Shown: positions 35,076 through 47,898, numbered from the stretch's first letter. The stretch: DNA of 64,000 nucleotides from Pleurotus djamor (GCA_029747585.1 JAPEVF010000022.1:62001-126000); one strand, 5' to 3'. Program-made: numbers and translations. Notes: a model not told the origin generated them from the letters alone.

Positions 35076-38000
35076 ATGGAAACCAATGCTTTCGCGTCCT
35101 TAGCCCATATCCGAATACTCCTCGTCCCAGTAGGCTCCATCCCGAGACCTCTCTTCGAAGAACATGCTGCAGAAATCAGGTCATTCGAGCAGATCCGACT
35201 CGCAGAGCTAACGACGAATAACAAGGATGAGCGAGGTGCGTGGTCGTGATCGCCGCCGTCGCTGTGCTCGACAATGACAAGGGAATNGTGTCAGCGCGCT
35301 TTATGCCAAATCCTCTGTCGACGGGCCACCTCCACCTGAGCTTCCCTTCTCACCCTCCACCTCAATCCCACTTNCCATTATCCTTGTTTCGAATATCCCA
35401 CTTCCCGCTCGGAGTCATTGGAATTTCGANCTGCAAGGACTCAGACGAAATCCCCGAGGTGGCCCAACAATTCAGNACCCTCNTCTCTGACCTCTTCCCA
35501 TCTGGTGGTATCTTCCCGTTGACCAGGAATTGCCTCATCTTNGAAGATGCTGACAGCACCACGCCGCTTGCCTTGGATGATGATGCTTCNGGACTCGTCG
35601 TCATNCCNAACATGATGGGGAATAAGAAGGGGTACATAGGCACTTTGCTAGAAAACCTCTGTTCTCAGATATTNGGCGAGTTNGGCGCATTGGTNTGTTN
35701 CCTTCCTNAGGTGAGATCNANNCNTTGCTCATNCATCTNGGTAGGCCCAATCNCTNGAGAGTCCTCTNGGGAACGANTACNTGAANGCCTCCATNNTACC
35801 TACCCTNCCACCGCGNTCAGAGTTNCCNCCGACNCTCGAACCCGAATCATCATCTTTCCTTCGACCCTTNGACAGTCAACCCGAGATGTCCAAGACTGGG
35901 TTTACCTTGAANGCNGCGCCAATGAAGCGAAATAGCTCTGCCTCAGCTGCAACGACGCTTGCAAGCCCTTCGTACCGACAATCNCANTTTGGTGCGCAGA
36001 ATGCAANCAAGAAGCGTGCTAGNGGGATCGGTGTTGCTTCATCGCATGGGCGCTTNTTCAAAGTATTGGGCGACCTTTTCCTGCTAGCTGGGAGGACGGA
36101 AGANGCNTTAGTGTGGTATGGTCCATTTAAGTTTATNCTCCATAACCTCATTTTATAGATAGGTATACGGAAGCCATAGCTCTTTTTAAGNTGCCACACG
36201 ACACGGCCTGGCATGCATCAGCACTGGAGGGTTTGGCGACCATACCTGTCATGGAAGCCTGGGCTTCTGGCAACGGGCTCGTTCGTATTCAATTGTCCTT
36301 TATGCACACCACAGTTTACTCAGAGAGTCACAGAACACATCCACTACCGCCAACAAAGAGCCCTGGGGCGATATAACTGACAAACTCGCACAAGCTGCGG
36401 CTTTGTACAGTAAAGCCCCTTCAGGCGACCCAAGTCATGACTACGCCCTACTCTCATATCTGTATTGCTCATGCGTCCTCCGCCACGCATCTTTCTTGTT
36501 TTCCATATGGTCATCGAAGGGTTGGGGCATCCTCGCATTCACNACCATGATCCAAACAACTCCCACTCCTTACCTCCCACCAACGCTTTCCCGATCTGCC
36601 CACGAGAGCTCTATCCTTCTTGAGCGTCTCGACCANCTTTCCGGAATTACGAGGTCTGCCATATCCATGGTGGTCTCAGCGGTTCATGGACCTTGGCTTC
36701 TTCATCTCGGTGCTCGAGAACGAATCTCAATCCTCGAAACTGCAGCTGGGCTATATTCNTGCCTGGGTTATCATCGAAAAGAAGTGTACATCGTTCGTGA
36801 GGTTCTCGGGTGTATCCTGGATTTGCTGGTTTGTGGAAGAGAGGAAGACGGAGCGTTCAGGTCTGCACTCCCTTCCGTTAACGGTGATGATGGGAACGTC
36901 AGCATCAGAGTNGCAGAGAGTACGGTGGGGAATGCAAGTCTTCTGAACCTTTTGAAGTATGCTTGTTCCACCCTGGGTATCAAGCTTGATGCTGTGGCTA
37001 TTTCTCCNCCTTCTGAGGCATCGGACGGTTCGCGAGGGGAGGATGGTCAGGTGGTGGTATCGAGTCGAAGTTATGATGATGATGTTTTGGACGAAATCAC
37101 AGAACCTTATGGTTGGCCAGAACTCCAAGTCGGCGTGATGCGAGAAGGTATCGCTGTCGCCGAAGCCCTNCCTGGTACGTCCCNCCACAACCATTGANGC
37201 GATNTCGGNCAATTTANCNGTGTTCCTCTGNCTAGACTANATCTCTGTCGCTCAATTCTCCTTTTCCGCGCTGAAGACACTGCAGGATGTACTGGGTCCG
37301 AGCGATCAGTATCATCTGTACAGCACCGCTTCAAGGGCGATTATGACTTCGAAACGGAGGGGGGATCCGTTAATTTTGGAGTTTTGGTCTGGTCGACCGG
37401 TTGTCAGCATATCCATCTCACCGTACGCCTTTCATCGGATGACAGCCGAACTATTCGTTTCTAACTAACACTCCATCAGGCTTCCGCTCATCCGTGTCCC
37501 CGTTGAGAAACCCATATCAGCCCTGTCAACGCGTCAACCGTCTGTTAATGCTATCATTGCGGGCACCACTGACCCATTCCTTTATAATCCACGTAAAGGG
37601 TCAGCAAACCAGGTGAGGTCGTTCATAGGTTGGTTTATGCAAGGTGCTCATGATTTGGATAGGGGAAAGCATTGGTTGTGCAACAAGAAGAACTCGAATT
37701 CGTGGTACTCCTTCAAAACCCTTATGTCTTCGATCTCGAACTGCAATCCNTNGTGCTTAGGTANNCTTNNTNCNCCCTNCCCCTNCTNACTACANCTTCC
37801 TGANACAAANCTCACNTCACCCCAGCACATCCGGCGTCCCATTCGAAACCCACCCCGTCTCCGTCAACATCCCAGCAGCATCCTTCCACCAAGTCCTCCT
37901 CTCCGGCCGCCCTCTCCAAACCGGCGTCCTCACAATCCGCGGATGTATAGCCCAAGCACCCGGTGGTGCACCTCGGGAATTCCTCTTACCACTAGCGACG

Positions 38001-39891
38001 GAAGCGGAGGAAACGAGGTTATCGCAGACGAGGAGTGCGTTGGTGTGTGAGACGGAGAGGTGTAAGTATCCGGGGTTGAAGGCGAGGCCGTGGGAGAAGG
38101 CGAGGAGGAGGAGGTTGAATCGGCAGTCGAAGGGTGAGAAGGAGAAGGATGGGGGGTTGAAGTTTTTGGAGTGTCAGGTTGTGCCGGAGCAGCCGCTTTT
38201 GAGGATTAGGAGGACGACGGTTACGCATGGGGCGGTTATGTTGTATGAAGGCGAAAGGTACGTTGCGTTGCGTTGCTTCGATCATGTTGTGGATGTGTTC
38301 TAACACGAGACCCAGATCTTCTCTGCGCATAACACTGGAGAACGTATCCCCCCNTCCCCATCGATTTCGTGCGACTGGTATTCGAAGACTCGACGATGAC
38401 AGCCGCTCAACAAGCTCTCGTCGACGGTAACCTTTCGGTGTTCGAGACGTACGAAACGGAATACGAGTTGATACATAACCCGTTGTTCTCGTGGTCGAGC
38501 GAGGCGACGGTGAAGATCCCGAAGGGGAAGAAACATGTTGTGACGGTTGATTCGTTTGGGAAGGGTGGTTGGTGAGTTGTCGTTGTCGTTGTTAACGTTA
38601 ACTATCATGAAGAGCTAACTGATGGGATGGTGGATAGTACGCATGGGACGATCCATATATCATATGGCTACGTGAACCGTTCACCCCTCAACATCCCCGA
38701 CGACGTTCCCGACCCCCCGAACGCCCCGAAAGTCTTCCACACACGACAAGTTTCGTACCCCGTCGTCGTGACGGTGTACCAAATGCTCGACTGTCAGAAT
38801 ATGGATATCCTACCGTTACCAGCAGGACCTCTGGGTGATGCGGGGATGTGTCTGTTTTCTGTGGAGGTGAGGAATACGTATGGGATTCCGTTTGAGGTTA
38901 CGTTTGAGAGGGTGCAGAGTGGTGAGTTTGGTCTCGTTATCTTTGATCTATGGGACGTGGACTGATTGGCGGGGGTGGGTTTTGTGAAGGTGTTGATTCT
39001 GAACATACGACGACTGTGATATCGCCTGGATCCACTGCGAGGTACGTTCATGTTCGATTGCGGCTTTACCCCACTTTTTTGTGTGAGTGTGTGTTGTTCA
39101 ACTGTGGTGTTGTATTTGTATAGGATCGTCCTCCCCATGAAACGGATACTCTTAGCTGAAGACCATGTATCCCGGGAGATACCCACACTCTCCGACCGAC
39201 AGTTTATCGTATCCAAGTCCAAGCTGTCGCAAGAGGAGGAACGGACCAACCGGGCGTTGTTTTGGTATCGCGAGGAGTTGTTCAAGTCCGTGCAGGGGAG
39301 GTGGCGAGAGGTACGTGGTGTACAGTATCTTTGTTTTCAAGTGGATTGATCTTGTTTTGGATAGGTCGGTGGTATACGCTGCGGCACGCTGTCTCTGCGG
39401 AAACAGAGGATGTCGTTGCATATGCTGGATACGCTGCGGAGGCCGAAAGGGAGTCTGGGGGTTAGCATTGTCTCACAAGATGGGCTGGAGATCCGTCAGG
39501 AAAATGGGGTGTATTACCCGAAGGTGCATGAATTTGTGTATCTGCGCATTCAAGTTGCTTGTCTCTCTGGTGCGTTGTGTATATCTTTCTTACTCCGTGG
39601 TGGGGGTTGAGTTGACTTTGGGGTAAATTGAATGTAGCAACCCCGGAAACATTCGTGTTGGACATTGACATGGAACCGATGCAACACGTCATATTCCAAG
39701 GGATATTATCGTCTGTGCCTGTTGGTGAAGTGAAGAGCGGAGAAACAGGACAAGTGATGATCCCGATATGTTTCCTGTGTCACGGGCGCTTTGACATGCG
39801 GGTGCAAGGACGGTTGATTGAGGGGGATGTGATTGAGAGGGCGATTTGCTCGAGGACGTTGGTTGCTATTCTCGGTGCGGGGACGGAGTGA
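35076..39891 (+). CDS. TRS120: TRAPPII complex subunit Trs120 (TRAPPC9)
   Basis: Subunit of the TRAPPII tethering and Rab11/Ypt31 exchange complex at the late Golgi. Seen: the N-terminal start METNAFASLAHIRILLVPVG, then RFMPNPLSTGHLHLSF, FRISHFPLGVIGI, FPLTRNCLI (the usual N-terminal TRAPPC9 order), a long helical/TPR-like middle and a C-terminal half of beta-rich Ig-like repeats (for example ETYETEYELIHNPLFSW, CLFSVEVRNTYGIPFEVTFER, and LVAILGAGTE at the end). The stop is TGA at 39889-39891. It has many introns. The region 35280-37250 is full of Ns, so several exon edges there are provisional. It is divergent from DPM2 and converges on VPS55 with 118 bases between stops. Confidence 0.88.
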
Positions 39892-40009
39892 AGTGGAGTG
39901 AGGAGAACAAGAGGTGTTGGTATTATTAGAGTAGACAGATGGTTGTCTGGGTTTACAAACAAACAACACGAACACGAAACAGCTAAAGCTAAATTACTGG
40001 AGTTAACAG

Positions 40010-40578
40010 TTAATCGTATTCGGAGTCTTCCTGTCTGAAAGCTGCGGAGTAGGCGAGGATGGTTCCGTAGACGAGTCTAGATAACATGATGGTTAGTCAG
40101 AGGCAGAGTGAAAGGGAATACAAAGACAAAGACGAGGACGAACCCTCCGCCAATGATGGACATGACGCAAGCTGCTGGGTGGATGACCTGGGAGTGCGCA
40201 AGGACGACGGGGAGAGCAAAGCCTGTGACGACGATGAGGGAGGTGATGAAGCGGCCTAGGTCAACTGGGCCGGATGATTCGTAGTGCTGGGAAAAGTCGT
40301 CTGCACCGCAGTGGGAGAATACAGCATTTGGGAGGGGAGCGAGGACGAAGATGAGGGCTGTTGGGAGTGAGTTGGGGGCTGCGGATGGGTGAGAGAGGAA
40401 GACGCACCGACGAGCAAGGGAAGCCAATTCTGCCAGAGCGCACACGAAAGGATGATCAGGAGAAAGCCGACGGCAAGGACAAAGGACAGCAGAATCACAG
40501 CTGGCGGAAGAAAGAGTCAGGCGGATAGAGACAAAGAAGAAAGGAGACATTGTGCGTACTTTTGAGACCAGCTGCCAT
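40010..40578 (-). CDS. VPS55: Vps55 endosomal sorting membrane protein (OB-RGRP/LEPROT family)
   Basis: Four-helix membrane protein of late endosomes; with Vps68 it promotes endosome-to-vacuole transport. Seen: MAAGLK start (ATG at 40576-40578), an intron, then VILLSFVLAVGFLLIILSC, ALWQNWLPLLV, the diagnostic APLPNAVFSHCGADDF, VDLGRFITSLIVVTGFALPVVLAHSQVI, HPAACVMSIIGGG, and a short tail EDSEYD with TAA at 40010-40012. About 128 residues in four exons, the usual length. Its start codon is only 50 bases from that of the CCCH gene on the other strand. Confidence 0.95.
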
Positions 40579-40628
40579 GGTGGTATTTGAACGAGAGGTT
40601 GGGCGTCTAAATTGACTACTCTGCTTCC
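40579..40628. promoter_or_regulatory. 50-base divergent promoter between VPS55 and the CCCH/GW gene
   Basis: Only 50 bases separate the two opposing ATGs. The 5' UTRs must be extremely short or overlap, or transcription must start inside the neighbouring gene. No TATA box is visible. Confidence 0.5.
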
Positions 40629-43111
40629 ATGCCATTCGCCAAGTGCGGGGTAAGTTCCTGTTTGTCTGCCGGTCACAATCTCACTCTCCCTTGCAACATG
40701 TAGTTCTACTTTTCGGACGGCCAGCCTCGCACAGCCGCTGGATGCACGAGTGCAGGATGTACCTTTGTGCATCCCACCGACAGGGACTGGGACAAGGCCC
40801 CAGAACCGAGGGTGTGTCCGTTTACCTACTTTATGTAACACAACCTTCACACTTGCTCACTCTTCACACCCACGTACAGTCTTTGCCCCGCTACGTCCAA
40901 AACGCCTCGTCTTCCTCTTCCAAGCCCAAATCTTCCAATCCACGCCACCCACCACGCAAGAAATCCTCCTCCTATAACACTGAACCCGACCCTCCTCCAT
41001 CGGCTTCCTGGGATCTCGACGTAGCTGCAGACGAAGGCTCTTCTTCCAAGTCTGCGATGAACGTCGTCAAGTCAAAGGCCGTCGATTTATGGGGTTCTGT
41101 CGATGAATCAGGGTGGGGTAGTGCTCCCGCATGGGGCGCGTCTGCCGACGAGACCAAGATTAGCAACCCTTGGGGCTCGAATTCCACGAAAGACGACAAA
41201 CACACCTCTGGATGGGGCTCTACCAAAGACGACAAGCCCAGCAACCCATGGGCTTCTACTACAAAGGAGAACAATTCCAGCGGTGCATGGGGATTCTCAA
41301 AGGACGTTAAAACCACAAATAATTGGGGTTCTGCAAAGGACGATGGTTGGGCCAAACCCGAGGAACCATCGCGCCCCGTCGAGCGCAAAGCTTCCTTGCC
41401 AAAGCCCACACCTTTCAGCGGTGCAGTCGACAACGGCTGGGCTTCCAGACCGAAACCTTCTACACCCACTGAACCAGCTATCTTGTCGCGTCGCCGCAGT
41501 TCCATTATCGCTCCCTCGCCTACATCGCCTACTCTCAGCAGAGCCAGAGTAGATTCGGACTTGAACCATACTGCGCGTGTACACTACGCTCCATCGAGTC
41601 GACAGAGTTCTGTCGTCAGCGATGCGCCTACTATCCACAAACTTGCCACGCCTATTATCCCGCCACTCACACCGATGGCGGAGGCTACTATCACTTCTTT
41701 GACCAGAGGACCCAAAACCGACTTGAAACATAAAGTCATCCAGTACGTCCCCTCTCCCTCCCTTCCCCTCTTCCCTTCCCTCCTTCCCCTTATTTCCTCC
41801 TAACTAAATCCTCCTATTTTTCTTCCATCCAGACTCTTCACCGACGCATTCCACCTCTCCTTCCAAATCGAAAAAACCCAACACTCCCTCGACCTCTACA
41901 AACGCATCCACACCTCCCACCAATTCAGCCACGTCAGTCTCGCTGCACGGGATAAATTCGCACTAGGGAGGAAAGAGTATGATAAAGCCCTTGCGGAGTT
42001 TCGGGGGAGGTTTAATGCTGGTGTGGATAATTTGGGGCGGTTTCCGGAGCTGGGGGAGATGGAGAGGGTTGGGGAAGGGGATGTGGGGGAGTTGGTGGGG
42101 TATGTGAGGGGGTTGAGGGAGTGGATGGAGGAGGTTAGGGGGTATGTTGTTGGGCTTGGGGGGAGGGAGAAGGAGAGGGAGGAAGAGAAGGGGGTGGAGG
42201 GGGATGTGGAGATGGGAGAACCCGAGTCCGAGGCTCGGGAAGCAGCAGAAGAAGAAGACGACGATATCAACAGTTCACCACCCCCACCTTCTCGTTCCCC
42301 CTCAGAACCCATCCCCGAAACCCCCCTCGAACAAGTATCCAAACGCGCATCAAGCTTGGAACTCCGCGTTGACGATTTATCTTATAGACTTGATGGGGAT
42401 GGGTTTGACGTGGATACGTGTAGTGAGCGGTGGGTTGACGCTGTTGCTGGGGTGCTTCCGGTGAATCCGACGGTGGGGGTGTTGGAGGAGGTGAGGGAGA
42501 AGATGGGGTTGTTGGATAAGGGGATTAGGGAGGTCGCGGATGAGGGTGTGGAGATGTATAATAGGCATTCGGATTTGAACGCGCAGTTGGGGGGGATGTT
42601 GGAGGTGTCGGAGGGGGTGCAGAGTCAGCTGCTGGATGTGAGTGTTGCCTTTGATTTGGATTGTCTTTGCTGATGATCTCGTTGGTGTTTGGTATAGCGA
42701 TGCGACGAAACGCAACGTTTGTGTGACGAGTTGACGCGACAAGTCGCAGAAACTGGAGAGCAAGTACGGAATATCCCCTCGCTGTTGTCGAATTCGACTG
42801 CAACAACAGCATCATCGCCAACATCACCAACATCACCAACATCACCCACCCTACCATTCACACCCGAACAACTCCAAACCTACGCAGACTTTCTCGTCGA
42901 CCGATTCATCGCAGAAGAGCTTGAACCCGCGTTAACCCAAGCACGCGCGCTCTATGTATCTCAAGCCGACACGTCTGCACGCGCATTAGAGAAAGCTGCT
43001 CAGGTGAAGATCCAGCCATTTGCTCGTCTTGCACGACAACTCGCGGAGAAGGGGAATTCCGTACAGGTGCAGCTGCAGAGTGGTGCGACGAATAAGAATA
43101 CGGTGTTGTGA
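40629..43111 (+). CDS. CCCH zinc-finger protein with WG/GW-repeat segment and coiled coil
   Basis: Putative RNA-binding protein of unknown function. The first two exons make one N-terminal finger of C-x14-C-x4-C-x3-H type (KCG ... GCTSAGCTFVHP). Then comes a low-complexity segment (41080-41460) with ten tryptophans in WGS, PWGS, GWGS, PWAS and GWAK contexts, spaced about 8-14 residues with repeated KDDK/KDDG linkers. Next are a Ser/Pro region, a helix-rich part (LFTDAFHLSFQIEKTQHS), a very acidic Glu/Gly-rich stretch, a long coiled coil and a TSPTSPTSPT repeat. It ends in AEKGNSVQVQLQS and TGA at 43109-43111. The spaced Trp pattern resembles Argonaute-binding hooks, but that is inference. At least three introns. 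It converges on kinesin-5. Confidence 0.8.
42071..42122 (+). other. G-run cluster with G-quadruplex potential
   Basis: Five runs of four or five Gs and further shorter runs lie within about 52 bases, with loops of 2 to 7 bases, on the coding strand of the CCCH/GW gene. This fits a canonical G4 motif in DNA and in the mRNA. It encodes a Gly/Glu/Val-rich part of the protein. Formation is not shown. Confidence 0.6.
42814..42849 (+). repeat. Short in-frame tandem repeat (ACATCACCA unit)
   Basis: About four tandem copies of a 9-base unit in the coding sequence, reading as repeated TSP tripeptides. Such in-frame minisatellites often vary in copy number between strains. Confidence 0.7.
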
Positions 43112-43210
43112 TGATAAACATTTAAAAAAAAANACAAGAAAAAAGTAGAGAAAAAACACAGAAATACACGAGTACGATAAGTACAGTTCGAGGTAGAGTT
43201 CGAAGAGAAT

Positions 43211-46200
43211 CTATCGCCGTCTTCTTGTCCTGGTGGCGATGTTGGAAGTCCTGGAGTTTACGAGGGTTCCNACTGCTATTGGTGGGAGGGATTCTTTGGT
43301 ATGCGTGGTTGTGGGTTGGGGTNGGTCTGTAGCGGGTGTCATGAGTTTTTCGCGTTTCGCAGGCGGGGGAGATGGTTCTGAGGTTGATGAGGAGGGGGAG
43401 GGTATCGAGGATGGTTTTGTGGATGTCTGGTTAGGTGGGCGTTGTCGTGTACCGCTCGGACCAACACCATTTACATGAACATCACCACCACCATCATCCT
43501 GCTCAATCTCCCCGTCATCGCCCTCTGGCAACGCCGTATGGCACGGGACATACATATCACCACCACTCCCACCATCACCACCCCCACCCTCACTATGAAC
43601 GCGTCGTTTCCGCCATTCAGACAAAACATCCGCTCGGTTCCCCGTCCGATCCCAATGTTCGTCGTACACCCATTTACGTTTGCGAGGCGTCGAACCGGTG
43701 GGGGTGTCTTCGCGGTTTCCTTCGGAGGTGATGGCGGTGACGGCTTGTCGTTGGGAGGAGAGGTAGGATGTTGCGGCGGTGTTGAAGGAGGTGATGTTGG
43801 TTTCGAGTTCGGATAGCTAGGAGTGGGGTGTCAGTTAGGAGGGGTGTGGTGGAAAGGTTTGGATGTGGGGAGGGGTAGGGACGCTTACTTTGGAGGTGGT
43901 TTCGTGGGTTGTTGTTGTGATGGAGGAGGATGTGGATGCGATGCTGTCTTGGAGGACTTTGAGGGTAGATTGTGTTGATTTGACTAGTGAACTTGTATCA
44001 TCCAGGCGAGCTCGTTTAGCTCGGCTGTGTTGCTCGAAGCCTAGTACATAATATGAGAGACAATGGACAACATAGAAGGGAAGATATACCGACCGTTAGA
44101 CCATCCGGCATGGAGTGAAGACATTTCTTGATCAAGAGACGACAAAATCGTAGTAGACGAGGAGGAAACAACTCCCTGGAGTTTCAAGACACCGTTCTTG
44201 AACTTCGACGTACTCGCTTTGATAATCTATGAACGATTGTTAAATTTGATCGAACTGGCATTTAACGAAGAACTTACCTTCGTCCCGTTCTTTTCTGCCT
44301 CCTCGCCATTGGATGAGAGATCGTTGAGACGGTCAGCGATAGCTATCCCTCGCTTGTTCATAGCGTCTGCCAGAGTATGAGCACTCGAACCAAACGAATC
44401 CATCTCTTTGCCTCCCGACGAATTGCTTTCAATCGCTTTTTGAACCGCTTCGGTGAGTCGTGCATCCCGTTTTCCAAGGAATGTCGAGACCATCATGGAG
44501 ATACTCTGTGTCAACTCTTCCTTGTCTTTCTTGGAAGACGCTTGTTCTTGAGCTAGTAGTTGCCTCAGCGCGGCGTTCTGCTCCCGTAACCTCGCGCATT
44601 CGTGTTCTCTGGTGCGACTGGCGAGAGTTGAAAGCTCTTGGAGACTCGCTTGTTCAGCGGCAACGTATTCCTCGGCTTCATGGAAGGCTGTTTGCAGGCA
44701 AGAAATGAGGCATTGGATAGTTGACTCGAGCTGGGAGAAGCTTGAAGTGCCGACGGCCTTGATCTCATCGCACATCGCGTCGGATTTCTTGGTCAACTCG
44801 TCGCACAAGCTCCCAAGAGACGTTGTAACAGACATGTTGGCGTCCGTTAGTAGTCGTTGAATAGCGTCAAGGGCAGCTTCCTCAGCAGAGTCTTTACCGT
44901 GAATGTTACCCAAGAGAGTCTGAATATGATTCGTCTGCTTTTCGATACGAGAGGAGCACGAGGACAGGAGTTTGAGTTTATGGGCTTGGAAATCCTGGGT
45001 CTGAGACTGGAGCCCAGCAAGATGTTGGGAAGAGGAAGAGATGAACGTCTGAAGGCGTTCGGACAGCACATTGGTTGTAGAAGAGATGGCCTGGCTATGA
45101 CTAGCGACTGTCTTCGAGTTCGCTTTGATGACGGCAGACTTCCGATCTATTAGAAGTATTGAATTCTTGACCGCAGGTCCAAGTGATATTAGCGGTTTGC
45201 GTACCCAGTTTATGAAACAACCCTTCAACGTCTGCCACACTTTGCTTCACGACGTGGTGTAAACGAGTAGCAACTTCGTCGAGGTTGTGTTCAGCACTTT
45301 GATGGGCTTCCCTCATGACAACTTCCTCCTTGAAAGCGGCCTTCACCGCTGTCAACTCGCCCTCCGTTACCTGCAGTACTTCTTCCGTTCCACGGAGTTG
45401 ATCACGCGTTTCCTCGAGCTCTTGGTCCTTGCGCATCAACATCGCTATGGTCTGGTCGAACTCCTCTCGAACCGCTCTTAGCTGACGCTCTAGCATCCCA
45501 ACCTGATTGGTAGCCTCATCGCGCTCGGTTTTGGCTGTTTCTTGTTCTTTCGCCATCTCTTCCCAGGTCTCCTGGCTCAGGAAGACGCCGCTTTTCTCTC
45601 GGGTAGCTAGTAAATCTGCCTCAAGCCTTCTGATCTTCGCGACGAAGTCGTTCATGAGTGCGTCCCGAGCTACGCGTTGGTTGGCTTCGGGCTTGTTGCG
45701 TATGGACTTGGCACGGAGGGCATAGTCGAGTGTGGACAAGGTTTCTTCCATGTTGGTGTGCACAGGTGAGATAGTGGCAATGATACACGTCTTGGTCCTT
45801 CCACCCAAAGAGTCCTGAAGGAGACGCGTCAACTTGGACTCCCTAATAAACGAATGAGTTCAACAATTGTCAAGGACTTGTAGAGTGACGCACCGATAAG
45901 GAACGTGCGATGAGCGGTCGACGAGCGCGTTGATAACACGACCAAGCGTCAGCAGACTCTGGTTGATCATACCTGCTTCCCTCGCACGCTTGTTTTCGGC
46001 ACCAGATCTTCCTATGTTCTCAGAGCCAGCCAAGTCCACCAGATTAAGCTTTCCGACTTTGAGAAGATGGTTCCCGACCGACGGTGCCTCTTTAATGTGG
46101 ACAGTTATCGAGAAAATGGAATGGGAACGAGACGAATGATCGTTGAATTTGGTGGCAGCGATTTGACGACGTTGACTCCCTTTGGTGAGTATCGCAAGCG

Positions 46201-47042
46201 CGTCTTTGCAGTCCTTGACACTGGTTTCTTCTAGACCTTGTATCACGACACCCCGCTTGGCTGCGTCGTCGAAAATCTTGAGGCCGTTATCCGAAGGGTT
46301 TTTGGCATCTTTCGACGAAGCCATGGCCATTGGTTGGCTTGAGCCAGCAGGAGAAGGGAGGTCGTTAGCGAGAAGATCACGGAGTTCTTCATTGTAGAGC
46401 TCCACATAAGATATTTTGACACTGTAGTCAGACTTCGAGGATTCGAGCTGATGGAAGAGTCGAAATAGCACGCGTGGAATCATCCCAGCTTCTGGGGAGG
46501 GATTCCCCATTTTCGTGGGCATTAGATCACCTTGCATCGTGTAGCTATAGCCAATGTTAGAGTATACGAAGGCCAAACCACAACCCAACTCACGTTTTGC
46601 CTGTCCCCGTTTGTCCATATGCGAACAATGTGCAGTTATAACCCATCATTACTTCCCCAAGCATTGGACTGACTACCTCATGATAGACCATCGCTTGATC
46701 TGCCTCTGGCCCGAAGACGATATCGAACGGATATATTCTTTGGAGAGGTGGGGTAACGCCCAGCGCGGACGTCTTGATAGAAACCTGCTTGTTCGTTGCG
46801 CTGACAATAACTGAGGATTTATCTTGCCTCTCGCGTTCCGATGGGTGTCGGCAGCGCACAACGACCTGTATGTTGCATTCGGTCTCAGAATTGGAAGGGC
46901 CTGTGGTCGCCGGATTTGAGGAGCTTCCTTCCAGGGTATTGGGGGATGCTGCCACTGGCCTTGCCATTGCCGAGCGCGAGCGCAATGTCGGTTGAGAAGG
47001 AGGCTTCATCGCCCGAGACGATGCCGGACGTTTGGTGGCCAT
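43211..47042 (-). CDS. KIN5: Kinesin-5 (BimC/Eg5/Cin8 family) mitotic motor
   Basis: Homotetrameric plus-end motor that crosslinks and slides antiparallel spindle microtubules. Seen: a basic Ser/Pro N-terminal tail; a motor domain beginning [14 protein letters not shown] with P-loop [10 protein letters not shown] (about 46595), [11 protein letters not shown] (switch I, about 46130), [16 protein letters not shown] (switch II, about 46020), and [13 protein letters not shown] (about 45830). A long coiled-coil stalk follows (about 43900-45700). The tail has a BimC box [12 protein letters not shown] (about 43690), the Cdk1 target threonine for spindle binding in relatives. An acidic Gly/Asp-rich end and a basic terminus with TAG/TGA at 43211 close it. 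It contains several introns. Divergent from ELF1, 129 bases. Confidence 0.96.
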
Positions 47043-47171
47043 GATGAGGATGGCGGTCGACGTTGAAGAGGCTCAGTCAGGGTCCGGTAGCCGGCGCTAG
47101 TTGAGACTTGACGCCACATCAACTTCGACGCGTTTTGCCATGTGACCCGACACTTCCCTTTCTTAACCATT

Positions 47172-47616
47172 ATGGGCAAGCGAAAGAAAGCCACCCGCAA
47201 ACCAGCGCCTGCCCGCCAGAAAGAACCTCTAGGTACGTCGTTATCGTCTTTTGGCATCGAAGACAATTATGAATGCTTTCTGTATCCAGATACAACATTC
47301 ACTTGTCTCTTCTGCCACCATGATAAAGCCGTCACCGTTCGCATAGACAGAAAGGAGAGTATTGCACAGCTCGTGTGCAAGATTTGTGATCAACGATATC
47401 AGAGTAAAATTCATCGTACGCCCTTTCCCAGTGTCTCCTCGTCACCAAAAATCCTCATGGCATGCCTTGATAGACCTAACAGAACCGATTGATATTTACT
47501 CGGAGTGGATTGATGCCGCAGATGCTGCTCAACAGGAGGGAAACAGTTCGCGGCGTGCAAATGCTTCGTCTAGTCGACCGGCACCAGCTGTATCATATGG
47601 TAGTGATGATGAGTAG
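47172..47616 (+). CDS. ELF1: Transcription elongation factor Elf1 (ELOF1)
   Basis: Small zinc-binding RNA polymerase II elongation factor that acts in transcription through chromatin and in transcription-coupled repair. Three exons give 109 residues. A basic tail MGKRKKATRKPAPARQKEPL is joined through an intron (CTA G|gtacg ... cag|AT ACA) to FTCLFCHHDKAVTVRIDRKE and VCKICDQRYQSKIH, giving the two CxxC pairs of the zinc ribbon. A second intron follows (cat c|gtacg ... tag|ac cta). Then come TEPIDIYSEWIDAAD and a short acidic C-terminal extension ending in SDDE, TAG at 47614-47616. It sits between the kinesin-5 and kinesin-1 genes. Confidence 0.96.
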
Positions 47617-47898
47617 TCGTCGTCGCCATTCCCTAGCTTGCGTGTACACCTTTTGCCTCGAGTTCGAAAATTCAATAAATGACTCTTTTTCATTGGGNCG
47701 CTTGGTCGAGCCATGTCTGGCGCCGAAGCGTAACACACATAAATATACCTGGTTGTCTACAGATAATGTGTCATTCGCTCTGGTGATTGTAACATCCACG
47801 AACCACGTCGCTATCGACGAATACATTCCCAACGCTGAAGCCTCCCACGGGGCTCAAACACATTCCAGAAGAGCATCTGCCTCTATAGACTGCCAGCC

